Of a stretch of DNA of 64,000 bases, positions 34,101 to 47,111 are shown piece after piece. The notes beneath the pieces are model-generated. The model had not been told where the DNA came from, did no database searches, and worked only from the letters and a program-made list of their open reading frames with translations. This stretch comes from Archegozetes longisetosus (Eukaryota; Arthropoda; Arachnida; Sarcoptiformes; Trhypochthoniidae), in assembly GCA_018873245.2 (NCBI GenBank), contig JAEMBT020000004.1, forward strand, positions 11,726,418-11,790,417. The letters run 5' to 3'. A program made the position numbers and the translations under genes. Position 1 is the first letter of the stretch. Each line of letters begins with the position of its first letter.

Positions 34101-37100
34101 ACGATTTGATATCCTTCAGAAACCTCAGCTGATTCTTAGAACCTGCGCCTCTCGTACTCGCTATGAAGTATTCATAAGACAAAAATTTTTTTGAAGCCAG
34201 AGACCAATCGTAAGACCCGATACAGGTCTGCATCGCTGGCGCCAACATCGGGTTAACCATAAATTCTTCTTCACTGAGAAACTGATATTCGAGCAATCGT
34301 TTCATTCTCATAAACGTTATCTTTCTCTCTTGCTCTCGAGTCATCTCTTCTTCGGGTCTTTGGTGAAAAAGCGGGTCATTTTCTAACGTTTTCCATACTT
34401 TAGACTTGAATCGAATGCATTGTTCGCCTTCAATCAACACTTTCAGTTGCTTCCAATTAAATGACGCCATTTTTCGGTATTCATCTAGTGGTCCCGATGG
34501 CCAGTCAGGAATCAGTTCGCTCAAGTAGCTTTCAGACATTGTGGTTATTGAATGCATTTTGAAATATAAACAATAACTTGGTCTCTTTCAATATTACAAT
34601 GTAACTAAAAGTTAACTTTAGATGAAGTATTTTTTCTGAATTTTTCCTTAAACGTAAATACAGGTATAATAGAAATGAACGCTATGTGTTGTTCTCGAAG
34701 CATAATTGGGTTTTTTAGAACAATTATTTCTTTTCTTACAAAAAATGAAAGTAAAAGTGTTTGAGTGATGACGAATAGCAACGAAGACATGAGCCAATGA
34801 TCAGAAACAAGGTCATGGAAGAAAATAGTTGAATGTGTAGTCTCCAGGATTGCATTTCAAGTTTAGTTTGTGTAAAGTCTGTCTCTCGGTGCGTGTAATG
34901 CACTCTAACTTCATTAATGGCAAACTTCCAAAGTTTGGTCTGCTATTCATAATAGTTATACTAATAATTTGTATATTCAAGTGAACAGAAAAAATAGTTT
35001 TCATTAGCGTAATTGGTATAACTTTCCGAAATAACTTATAAGAGTATTTCCCATATGTCGCAATCGTTGCAATCATTGCTATCAGTTTTATGGCACAGAT
35101 GTCTCTTCAATAATCACTATTTAATGATTAGGCATCAATTGATGACTTGAAAGTTTCATTTTTAGCTAGTTATCAATCCATTTGTTGAACTACTGTTATA
35201 TCATTATTAGGTCAGCAATTTATTCGTTAGTTCGCCATTCAGCAGGAAAACTTCAATCGACTTAATTGAAACCATTTTTCTAATCTATTTTACATTTGTT
35301 ATAATATGTGACCCAAACATTTACACTCAAATGAATACGCTTTTACAATTTTGATGCTATGAGCCCTTTCAAACCTTAATTACTACTATTAAAGTAATAC
35401 GAATCAATGGATTCTATAACAGCGACGACGACTGTTTACTTCAATTTCAAAATTGATCAGCTAAACTTTAATGCTTGAGAATCAAATTTTAAAATGACTT
35501 CAGACGCTCAATTAGCTTCTTTTGAAAAAGTGCAGAAGATAGACATTAAAAAATTGACTACTTTTGATTGCTTTGGTGCTTTGAATTTGGGTTTAATTTG
35601 AAGGAGTTTCATTCAATTTGCTAACGAATAGCTTTTCAATATTAACCTCAAAAGTTATGTTTTCTGTGAACCTTTGGCATACTTTTGAATCTGAATCAAT
35701 GTCTTAGAACAGTATTCATGAAAAGTGATTTGGTTCAAAGTAATGAAGCTTAAAATATTTTCTTTGTTGTAACGGTTTAGTAAAACATTTTGTTGGCCGA
35801 ACCTTACACTGAAGATTGAAGATTAAATATTTGGAACTGATCCAAAGTTTACTTACCGTTTGTTATAAATTTCGCTAAAGTTTTCAATATAACCAGCTTT
35901 TAGAGTGAGGTATTCAATAGGTCTGCCCGATTTCATATCGTGGCAATATATCTTAATTAATACTCCTCGAATGTATATATCGTACTCGCCATCACTTATG
36001 ACATTTCCACGTTTGTGAATGTCGTAACAACTTATAGGTGCGCCTGAAATGTAAATAATTATCACTTAAAAGTTACATAAGCGTAAAATTGTTTTAATAA
36101 TGACTTTACAACAAACGAAAATACGTTATTCTGGCTTAACACTCAATTCTGCCTGCCTGCAAATTCTTTGAGCAAAAATTATTTTTATCTTTACGATCTA
36201 ACTGCATATTTCTAAAATAGCTCCAGTATAAACTTTCAATGCTTAGGAGACCAGAAAACATTCTTAAAAGTATTGAAATAATTTGAACGCACTTTAATTA
36301 CAGGATTGTTCTTCTAGAAGTCAAATAACTGTTCAGTTTAAGAAAACTCGTGTTTATTCGATTGATTCACTTTAGGTATTTCACTCATTGCCAATATGAG
36401 AATTGCTCTATTCGTAAATTCGATAAGATAATATAACAAGCGATATAAATCAATGGATTTACAGGCCATTTAACAAGTCATCGTCTTAATAGCAACGCTA
36501 CGATAGTATTTCCTAACTTTTAGTCTATTCTATATTTTATCTGGATATTTGCTGCAAACTAAAGTTCGAGATAAGCATCCTCTAATTTCAGTAAATTATG
36601 AATAAATGTTTCTCCTGGGCGTTTAGTCTCAACAGATATATTATAAAAAATAATTCCAGATTTAAAAAGTGATCATACAATTAATGTCAGATCTTATTAG
36701 AATTTTTCGTGTTTGAATACTTTAAATTACCATAATTATTATAAATTACACTAAGTTTCAGATTTGAATTAGAGATCATAAATTATATTTCTAGTAGAAA
36801 CAAAGGTACTAAAAATTAAGACTATTAATTTTTGTGCCTTTTCTTGTTTAGTAGCAGCTATTTATCTTCTAAATTGATCTGCCTTATGTCCGATGTAAAA
36901 ATCTCTGTGGGAATCACCTTTGATTGAATAAACTTAATTTTCTTATCTCTTCATTTAGATATGAATAATTCAGAATTTCGTTTAGAAAAAAGTCAATTAA
37001 TCATTAAAGTTAAAACTGTTTAAATAAACAATCAACAAATTCAGAATCTGACTAGAGTTAGAAAACGAAGGTTCAAAGTTATCAGGAAAGAGGTGTGCGG

Positions 37101-40100
37101 GTGGGGTTTGCAATCGTCTTGCAATCACTTACGATCGATCCGAGGGTCAAGAGCTAATAAGTTGTTCTACATGTCCCATAACCCCATCTTTGACCTTTTA
37201 CATTTCGAAATGCTGATATGACATATGTTTTTACAAAAGGGTGAACCCGGAACTGCTTTAATAAAGGCCCGGGGTTTCGACGAATCTTCAACTCTTAATT
37301 GAGTAATGGCTGAACTTATATTTTGACAGTTACTCAGAACAGTTCACAAAAATGAAAGTTTTAGCTTCAAAGTGAAAAACTGTGTAAAAGACTGATTGTA
37401 TGCATGCGTGCATCGGGCAATTTCAATTTTAAGAAAGGCTTTATTCAATTGACTTAACTGGGAGTCAGTACATGAACTCTTAAGAGTATCTTTCAAAGGT
37501 AAATATTTAATTAATACTAAATCATCAGATGAATGATCTTAATAATATTTAGCAAAGTTTAGCGAATCAATATTGTTCTCTTATAAATAGAAAAGTTAAT
37601 AAATAATTCAGTAAAAAACAGGTAAGAATCACATACACGGTCTTAAATTACACTTTCGTCGTCTTTGCGGTCGAAACTTTGCCTCGCAATGAGAACGCGG
37701 CAACTTTTTGCCTTTAAGACTGAAACACGGAACTCTTCGCCGTTGTTTTCCGCTACCACATGAAGTTGAACACTACAAACAAATACATGGCAGAATATAT
37801 CTGACAAATTATTTAGTTATGTTCAAGTGCTACGATGTGAATGCAGCTCAAAATAGCTCACCGGCTGCCAACTACTTGGCTTCCAGACAGCTCCTCTTTC
37901 GCAATCACCAAGATTACAAATTCGTTTTGAAATTGGTTTGACAGTCTCATTACACCAACCTGATTGCATCTCTTTTATAAGTTTGCGCTTTTTCACTGGT
38001 TGCGAATCAATCCATCCTTCTTTATTGACTCTGTGACAGCTCACTGAACGCACTTGTACTCCTTGACCACAAGTACGAGTACACTTTACAGAGCAAAAAT
38101 ATCCAATATTCAGTTATTTTTTTCTCTTAAGTATTCTTATATAAACTCTACTGTAGACTACAGTTATACTGGTCGAAGTATATACCAAAACTTAACAAAA
38201 GTTAATCAAAAATTTCTACTCTCAAAGCTTTGAATGAAGCTCAAACTTATTATTGATCTGTAGACCCCATGAAAAGGCCGTTCTCATAGAATTCAATTCA
38301 ATGCCTAATCATTCGATTGACCACTGAGTGGTTCATAAATGTAAAGTTAGAAACTTTAGTCAAAATGATCGATTAGGCTATTGAATGATTAAGAAATCTT
38401 ATTGACTATATAGCTGTATAGAACAAAGTGTAGCCTATTATTATTGCATACCTGGGACCAGTGAGATGTTTGCCAAACGAAAGGACAGGCATGCTTTTTA
38501 CAGCGACGAATACTTTTAGGTTTTGTTGATGGCTCACAAAACTGATTCGGTACTACACTATTGGTCCAATCAAGACATTGTATAAGTCGAGATTTAAATC
38601 CTTTACCACAAGTAGCACTACAGTCAGACCACGGAAACCATTTCCATTGAAATAAACTACACGAACGAGTACTAGAACAATTGCGATGCTCTACTCCTGG
38701 CTTCTCCTCTGGATTACACGGTATTCCGGTGTCACTGTCGCAAATGGCATATCTGCTTTGGGTGCCATTACCGCATGACACCGAACATTGTGACCATTCC
38801 GACATAACCCATTTGGGTCGCGATTTTGTGAATAGTTTGGCGAAACGTGTTGTCACAGGAACTGGAGTTGAACTGAATAATGATTGAGTTGTTGCCAATT
38901 GTGATGACATGATTGGCTCCAAAGAAGTCGACAATGTTGTTGAATGTGATGTGGGTAAAGATGTTGACAAAGATGTGTATTCAGATGTAGATGATGTCGA
39001 TGTAAATATGCTTGGTTTTGGAGAACATTTTACTTTAGAAGTACAATCTCTGACTCTCGTCGGAATAGGAGTCCCACAAAAATGTAAAGCAACCGATTCG
39101 TCATTGTTATTGACGCAAAATACTCTTCTCTGTTGAGTGCCATTTCCATCACAACCGATTGGCTTACACTGTAACGGATAATCATGGAATTGAATTAGAA
39201 GATTGCCTCAATGAATACTTGTCTAGAAAAGCATTTGATACCTCTTCCCAGTGACCTAATCTCCACTCGAACGGAACGGGAGTCGGACACTCAATGATGT
39301 TGCATGAATTTTCAGTTTTAGGCTTAGAAAGTTTATAGCATAGATTATCTGCTATTATATTTCCGTTTTCATCAACACAGTCCACTTTTCGAGATTGAAT
39401 GCCATCGCTTCCGCAAGATCTTGAGCACTAGAAAAATGATGCAAAAAAGAGTCAAAGGAGTCAAAAGAATGCATCTAAGCTCATGGCAATCAAACCAATG
39501 TTGAATAATGTATTTCCAAAGTTTGTGTCAATGCAATCAAAATTTGAAATTTAAATCACGTTTTCTAATAATTTTCTCGTTTATGTTAGATCTAAGACTG
39601 ATTAGAAAAGGGGCTTCAAAGTAAAAAAATTCATAATTTATTGAATAAATTTTTGTTTTGAGGAAAAATAGTAAAGTTTTTGTTTATTTTATTCACCCAA
39701 AAATGTTTTTATCTTAACGTTTGTGACATCCTATGACATTAAACAGCATACGATTACTCATAAAAAATGTAAACTTGTTGTTCAACATTCAGAAAGTTAT
39801 GAATAATTCTTATTGAGACGTCTCCTCTCATCTGATTAGTCAATTAATCATTTGGTATTCAGTAAGAGATGTTTATTTAGGATTAGAGAGATGCTCACCT
39901 CAGACCAGTTACTTGTTTTCCAAGTTCCTTCGCATTTATGCAAATCGCAACTTTGAGTATCATTTGGTCTCTTAGTTAGATCGCATTGACTTTCGTCTAC
40001 AATGTGTCCGTTATGATGATAGCACAAAACGAGCCTTCTCTGAACACCTTCATTACACAAAGTAGAGCAATCTCCCCAAAGTCCAACTCTCCATTGATGC

Positions 40101-43100
40101 AACTCGTTTGGCGATAAATCATTGCACACTACTTCGCATTTCTCTTCGCTGTCTGGCTTAGAATCCAGATCGCATTCGTGGTCATGCAAAACAGTGTCTT
40201 CGTCGAGACACGCTACATAACGCTTCTTAACTCCAAACCCACAACTAGAGGAACACTAAATATAAGATAAAATATGATAAAACGAAGAGATAATTGTATC
40301 CGAGAGCAATCTGATATATGATATAACATACTTGAGACCACATTCCTGTTCTCCATTGGCCTCTTCTCTGAGCTTCGATTGATTGGATAATGTCAAGAGT
40401 GCTGTAATACACAAAAGGAAATATGAATAAGTCGACTGTGTATTAGGTTACGACTCGACTACTCCAAAAAAAGCTTTATTACTTATTGCAAGTTCCATTT
40501 GTATAATGACACTCGCGAGTATCAATCGGTCTTTCTTTCAGATTGCAATCTTCATTACTTAAAAGATCGCCAGTTGATGAACGGCAACGAACTACTCTTT
40601 TAGAAACTGGCGAACAGTGATTGCATGAACTCCATTCACCGAAATACCATTTTCCAAGACATGCTTGTACTTGGCAGATCTCAATTGAATGTGGCTTAGT
40701 TTCCGAATCACAGTAACCATCATTAATAACTTGGTCCCCGTGTTTGCACCATACATCGCGATGTTTTTCGCCAATTCCACACTTTTCCGAGCACTAAAAC
40801 ACAAAATATATTCTCAAACTTTTATAGCGCAGCAATTTACTTTGATGTGAAAGCTTGGATTATTATAAAGCTTACGGAATTCCATTGTCCACTTTCCCAA
40901 TGCGGGCATTCATCGACTTGACAGGTCTGTTTTGTGAGTCTAGGTGTAACTGCATCGCAATCTTCTAACGGCTTTTCGTTCCCATTGCTGTCAACACATT
41001 TGGCGCTTCTAACTTGCATGCCTTGGCCACACGATACCGAACACTTCAAAATAATAGCGTCAAAAAATGAAAAAAAGTCTCATAACAAAGACATGTCACA
41101 AACTCAGACAATCAAAATTTTATATCACATCAGATTAACTTTTTGAGTTGAAATAACAAAAAATACATATAAACTTATTTTCTGTGCAACATTCAAAAGT
41201 ATTGCAGAAATGCATTGCATTTCAAGTCTTTTCTGTTAGTTGTATAGGTGGCAAAAATGTTGGCAAAATGTTTTAACGCAAAAGTGAATGCATGCTAGCT
41301 TTGACTTACATCAGACCATTCTGAATAGACCCAGTTCAAGCCCTTACAGCTACCATTGCAAGGTATATATTCGTCAGGTTTAGGGCCAATATCTTGACAG
41401 TATTGGTCGTGCAATTCATGGTATTCCCCTGTATTGAGTTCTTGTGCACATCTAATAAGTGTTTTCTGAGTGCCTGCACCACAAGCCGAAGAGCATTCCC
41501 ATTGTTTGACAGTTTTCCAAACAAGTTGACAGTGCATATTACAAACTTGCGCTTTTGGTGTTGGCTTGGTTTCACTGGAACAATACGCTTCATCAACAAT
41601 TTTCGTGTTATTGGCAACAAAGCATTGCGGTCTTAGCATTTGTTCTCCATTGCAAACACGACTACAATCACTCCATTTATCACTCATACGCCATTCATAT
41701 TTATCACGTTCTAACGAAATCGCGTAATGATAGCTAACTTCTGGTGATGACAAATTGCCGACACTTAACACCTTTCAAATTTGGATTCAAAGAAATTCGG
41801 ATAAGCTGTAAGATTTAAATAATATTATGAAAGTTGTGTTTCACTTTATACCTCAACATAGAGTTGACGAGTCAATGGTTTACTTGAATTAATTCTTTCA
41901 ACGGCTTCATTAGATCCACTATATTCAATGGTCACACCTCCGTACTGCATGGTCTTGTGAAACATACTCACAACGAAGTCACTATAAATCAAAGATAAAA
42001 TATCTCTTAACATGCTTTCATCTGTTGACTGATTAGTGCTCTTTCAGTCTAATATAAATGATAAGCGAAGTACAGCTTCAATGCGAAAAATCCTTTTTCA
42101 ATGCAGTCTTCACTTTCGTATGAATCATACAGTGAAGGCATTTTTGCGTCAGTTCAGTAACTATACTCTCTATCTTGAAAGATGAATTTACTTTCTTAAT
42201 GCAATTTTGCAATTTTATAAAAACCAGAAGATATTCATTTTATTTAGAAAGTATTGATGTGATGCCATGCACTGAACGTTGCGAAACTCCTTATTATATC
42301 TGATTTGCTCAGTTAGTGGGCCAATATGAATATTAAAATAATCTCAAATTGAATCTTTATTTCTTGTTAAGTGTTTTTAATGTTTGTAAAAACCCAATTT
42401 CCATTTGCATCTCAAGGGCTTTTATTTAGGTTCTAATTTGATCCTATTTTTAGAATAAATGCATACTAATCGTCGTTTTAGCAATAATTAGAAGATTTAA
42501 GTGAGATTCATATAGGGATTTGCTCACATCATTTTATGGAAATTACTTTGATTTTGGAAAAAATGCACAACATTTAGATTAGTAGCTGTTTCAATTATAT
42601 GGTTATACAAAATCTAACACACAGTAAAGCACATAAACTTACTGAAGATATTGAACGTATGAGATACAAAACTAAATTGTTTTATTTCGTATTTAATGCA
42701 TTATTTAGTTTTCAAAATTGTATAATTCGTGCATTTAGACTAAGCAGTTGCGTCTAAATTGTTCGTCTGAAACGGCAACACACAGATTCTCGAGAAAAGA
42801 TACTTAATATAGCTTTGAAAATAATTTTCAATGCTAAATTGTAAGATTATAATAGCAATCGTGATAACAATACAAAATATAATGGATTTTGTTCTCAATA
42901 GCTTTAGGAAGCTTTTGTGTTTTGTCCTATAAGTAATACTAGTTTTCTATAAGCACTCCCTAAGCATTGATCAATCGCCTAAATCTATTAGTTTTAAGGT
43001 GGACAATTAATTTTATGGTTTTAAAGCAACTCCTATACGAACGATGAACTTATTGAAAATTGAGTCGTTCTAATGCTTTACTCTCAACATATTCTCTACT

Positions 43101-46100
43101 GCACTGGTATTAGTTTCAATTTAACTTCTGAAAAAATAATTTGTATCGTTTACGACCTGCGGTTATTCTTTGATTTGTATACTGTGCCAACCCTTGAAAA
43201 AATATATGGTAACATTCATCTCACTCCCAATTTGAAGGATAATTATTGCTATGACTCAAAACTGAATATTTTAGACTCGCAATAGTTTTTCAATATAGTA
43301 CTGCTAAAATAAGCTTATTTTTTTAAAAATGTGCCCGTCTGCTTTCCTAGTAAAAATCAAGTATATAAGTCAAGTTTGAGTTATTTTAATTGTTTATTTT
43401 ATCGATAGTCACATGGATTTCATTAATCCAAAAGAAAATTTAGTGATCCATTCATAAATTGATCGCTTCGAAAGATTTATTTGAGATAATAATTGAATGT
43501 ATTGGCGCTTATGCGATAGTTTATAGAAATTGCTACCAACCCGTTCAGTATATAGCTGGAGTCGTGTGAACGCAATGCCAAATAGTTGTCATCAGTACTC
43601 GACGAACCGTATTGTCTCACATCGAGATTAGTGGCTCCAACCGGAACAGTTGTGACGACGTTGTATCCGTATTTGACTTTATGGAAGCGTCCAGAAATGA
43701 TTTTACAGGTAGAATTATCGCCGCCACACACTCCGCAGCTGTCTGGCTTGACTTTACTGCCTAATATATGATCACAGCCTGCACTCTAAATCATGAAACC
43801 AGCGTAGGGGTTACTGATCATTGATTAGTTGCCATACTATATTATATGTTATGAAATTTTGGTTCCGTAATGCGATACCTACCATACACTTGCCGTTTAC
43901 ACAAATATCGTAAGAATCGGGTGCACACGGAGTGCCATCAATCACTTTTTGCTTCAATAAATAATAAGCACCAGTTCCCACAACATTGCAGTATAATTTA
44001 CAAGAGTCTGAGTTAACAACTGAAGGATTTGAGATAAAATCTTATAAAATCAAAAGTTTATACCAACTTGCAATTTAATTTGTTTCTAGCCTTTTTAGAA
44101 GTTATGTAACTTTCTCTCAATGGCAAATGGGGTTGTATTACAAACTTAAGTAATGTATAAATTCATATCACGTCATGCAAGCAATTATAGAAGTTGTCGT
44201 ACGGCTGTTAAGTAAAGTTACGATTGATGAATACAAAAAGCCTAATCTAACACTAGTAGAGATGCATTGATTTTCTATTCTATCGAATGATTGCTCAAAA
44301 TAAGACCGACAAACCGTAACTGGCAAACAAAAGTTACAAAAACCGTTACTTAAAACTTACTGCCCGTATAATGAGGAGTCCATTTCACATTCGGTGGAAG
44401 ACCATTGATATTGAATGTTTGCCCATTAAATGCTACACATTGCTCTTCCCGGAAATCAATTGTGGTTGAAGGACATTCATGAGTATTACAGGAACGGTAG
44501 CGAATACGATGTCCAATGCAGTATTTGCCACCAAATTGGGGTCTTTTGTAAATGTTAAGTAATGTAAATGTAAATACAAGAACAATTTATGCATTTCTCA
44601 GTTCAATTAGTTTTACATACTTTGGTTGATCGCATTCGCGAAACGACTTTTGAATTCCTCCACCACAACTGCGAGAGCACTGACTATAGCTACTCCATGG
44701 GCCCCATTGACCGTCAATTGGATGGGATTCGATCCTCTTAATAGGCACACATTCCCCCTGTTGGCACCATTTATTTTGAGCACAAGGTGTACCGTCAGCC
44801 CAAGGCATGTGTTGTGTACGACAACCACCACCATCACTACTAATTGTACACCAGAGCCTCTTACAAACCGGCATATAGGGACATATCTTAGAAGATGGCC
44901 CGAAGACAAGTTCACATTGCAAGTCCATGTCAAATAGTTCTCCAGGTTGGCGTAATTCAGCTACAGTTGAGCGCCCGATATGAAATCGAGAAATGCCATC
45001 GCTCAGGAGGTTCTCTGAAGGCTTGTCCAGCAAGCAGTCACCATTGCCTCCACTCAATATTCAATAAGGAAATTGGATTAGATTAATGAATGTTTGTATA
45101 TATCTGACATATATGACAGAATGCATTATAATAAACATATCAAGAAATCGGATAAGATAAATGAATGTTTGCATTTGTCTGACTTATGTCAAAGAAACCA
45201 TTTAAATGAACATACTCAAGAAATTCAGTGATGTAATGACGCGAACAAGTGGACCATGTCCACGGATGACTATTATAGTCAAGCATTCGAGCCATTATAT
45301 GGTGTCTTTGTCCCTCTTCTCTAAACCGCTTGCATTTTTCATCGTCATCATGTGGAATACTTAAGCTAAAAGTATCCAATAATTCAAAGTATAAACTCAT
45401 CATATAATGAGATAAACTCACACAAAATTGCATAGAAAAAAAGTTATAACAACTTGTAATAAAAACTAGTGACTGTTTTAGTAAATATTTTAGTTACTCT
45501 TTTATTATTATGTTTACTTTTATGAATAGCAATGAACACAAAGTGTCTGAAGGAAAAAGTTATGTGCGTAAAAAGCAAAAAGAATTAAGTGCACACTTAC
45601 ACATGTCCCAATTCATGAGCTATCGTGAAAGCGGCGCTCAAACCATTATCCTCTATAACCGCACAACTGGCACCCGGATCGCATATCTGCCCAGATTGTG
45701 CCAAACCTAACGTATCGCAAGTCTTCGGCATTCGGCACAGATCCTCACGAGTGAGTAAAATGGCAGTGTCGTGATGGTAGGGATGACCATCATCGTCGTG
45801 ATTATGAATATGTTGCCAACGGCAGAAATGGCGAAGAGTTTTAGAAGCTGATGCATAAATTAGATCTCTTCCCTAATATAGTAAATAATTGCACGTCAAG
45901 TCAGTGTATAAGTATGTGTAATCTAATACATAATTTGCATCATTTAAAGTATATGTTCCAATATAGTCAAACTTAACTAATGGTATTACACAAGAAACTG
46001 ATAGAACGCACACTCCACAAAAATATGCTTAATATACCCAAGTTTTAATGAGTTACGCCTTTAGTTTTAGTGATAGCAATAAATAATGCATTTTACAAGA

Positions 46101-46864
46101 CGCAGATTTTACCTCTTCCTCATCCATTACTGTTAACTTGACGATTGCGATGTTAATAGCGTTTCCAATACTCGCATCTCTATATATAAGCGCAACCTAA
46201 ATGAAAAAGATAAAAAAGACTCACTCTAATAATATAAAATAACAATATGTTTGGCGGCAGCGAATTGTAAATAGTGTGAATAACCTTTTTTCAAGCCTAT
46301 GCACATAAGACTCAATTTAGACAGTGATAGTTATTTTGTTTCCTAAAGCTAAACTTAATCGAGTTCTAAGTATAAAATAAAGTCCTAACAGTTACTCACA
46401 TAATAATTTGCAATATTTTTTTCTACACACAAAACAATACATTCCTCTATTCGTTTTTATTACATCTCAAAGTGGAATACAACAGACTCTTAAGGAGTAC
46501 AGCATTTCATTGTTTCAGTTCATAGTATCTCATTTATGTTCGAACAAAGAATTGTGCAATAATGCAATAGACAGTAAATCCTTAGGAGAGCCAGAGAGAC
46601 AAAAAATGCGGGTTTTATAGAAGCCTTAAAGCGCATCTAAATCCTAAACGCTTCAAAATGCCATTACTAGAAGACAGTATCGCTAAGTGTTATCTAGAAA
46701 ACTGACTTTCTTTTTAGTTTTCCAATTTTTTCTTTGCAACTTTCACAAAATAAAACAAATTCATAGTCAGCTGCAGAGCCATTAATGTCATTCAATGAAA
46801 ATAATATGTCATTAGAACTCATTTCTTTTATAGTTGTGCAGACAGTTTCACTTGTCGGCATCTT

Positions 46865-46901
<37 letters not shown>

Positions 46902-47111
46902 GCTAATTTTCTTTTTCAATATGACTTACTGTTTCCATTAATGTTAGAATATAGTCGCGAAGATTATCTCCGTGATAGTTAGCCATCTTGGAATCTGCGA
47001 CAACCATTATCTCGATGTACCTCTCGTGCGAATACGAGCGCTTAACCCTTTTGAAATTGTCTACCATTAGATTTTTAGCGCGTATATGAAAATTATCAGA
47101 TGATATATTAT
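31141..47111 (-). CDS. ADAMTS9/20 (GON-1)-type secreted metalloprotease
   Basis: This extracellular zinc protease cleaves matrix proteoglycans; GON-1/ADAMTS9 members also aid ER-to-Golgi transport and cell migration. Twenty-two exons (47111-46930 to 31227-31141) join without phase conflict; with the putative first exon at 49612-49774 the product would be 1737 residues. In order: furin site KRVKR (near 79), catalytic domain with HELGHVLSIPHDD (229-241), Met-turn MARM, disintegrin-like region, first TSP1 ([14 protein letters not shown]), Cys-rich domain with [12 protein letters not shown], spacer ([14 protein letters not shown]), 13 more TSP1 repeats (41771-37637), and a GON domain of about 200 residues (36043-31141: [31 protein letters not shown]). 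A Ser/Thr-rich mucin-like linker separates repeats 10 and 11. Several introns fall just before the first Cys of a repeat. ACOX3 is nested in the 35856-31905 intron. No normal prodomain was found. Confidence 0.9.
32443..34557 (-). CDS. ACOX3: Peroxisomal acyl-CoA oxidase 3 (pristanoyl-CoA oxidase), intronless
   Basis: It catalyses the first, FAD-dependent step of peroxisomal beta-oxidation of branched or long acyl-CoAs, making H2O2. It is a single uninterrupted frame of 704 residues (human ACOX3 is 700). Matches run end to end: PSGPLDEYR near the N-terminus, [10 protein letters not shown]-like [49 protein letters not shown] and the catalytic Glu region NTYEGDNNV, then a tail ending ISSLKPKL. 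The final PKL is a weak variant of the SKL peroxisomal signal. A second Met six residues in (MSESYL) is an alternative start. It lies wholly inside an intron of the ADAMTS gene, on the same strand. Lack of introns, among multi-exon neighbours, suggests origin by retroposition, but the frame is intact. Confidence 0.93.
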   Translation of the reverse strand: MHSITTMSESYLSELIPDWPSGPLDEYRKMASFNWKQLKVLIEGEQCIRFKSKVWKTLENDPLFHQRPEEEMTREQERKITFMRMKRLLEYQFLSEEEFMVNPMLAPAMQTCIGSYDWSLASKKFLSYEYFIASTRGAGSKNQLRFLKDIKSFRALGAFSLTELAHGSNIRQIKTTAHYDPKTQEFVLNTPSLEATKCWSGDLGQTATHAVVFAQLYTPDGQCHGLHSFLVPVRDSSTLIAYPGVTVGDMGPKIGQNGLDNGFMQFNNYRIARDLLMNRNADVTADGNYIVKIKDKNKRFGASLGILSAGRVGIINMGIINLHSAIVIAIRYSAVRRQFGPSNTDIEWPIIEYQTQQWRLFPYLAASFVFNHFYLSFFKDYINFYISVTYGGQQSEMSEMGAEIHAISCSAKAFIGWAVRDAIQECREACGGHGYLKASQFGKLRDDHDANNTYEGDNNVILQQTSNWLLKIYEEKRDQNKTISSPYGSVNFIDNYEFILTTKMKPEWDILAVIDAYKYLMCYLLRESSHKLKLELQNNHNDLFKAKSQSQVYHLRTLALLYIECFIIERFHGYIDELAESIPNELLSVLKQIELLYGFWCIEKHMSQLIQTDFVSSVNENMTYMIRNRILQLCSSIKKEAVALADVISPVDFVLNSALGKSDGDIYKNIFDAIKNSKDSTNRPEWWREFTDNKPMISSLKPKL
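46868..46898. repeat. (CT)n microsatellite in ADAMTS intron
   Basis: About 15 TC dinucleotides lie in the intron between the exons ending at 46930 and starting at 46196. The Arg-Glu repeat frame opposite it is an artefact. Confidence 0.9.

Noticed and set aside
31268-37600. Two separate genes either side of ACOX3 rather than one ADAMTS with a nested gene
   Set aside because: The exon ending at 35857 (AAA CG) and the exon starting at 31904 join in phase and together give a complete GON domain, so the flanks belong to one gene.
46694-46900. Arg-Glu repeat open frame
   Set aside because: It is a translated CT microsatellite inside an ADAMTS intron.
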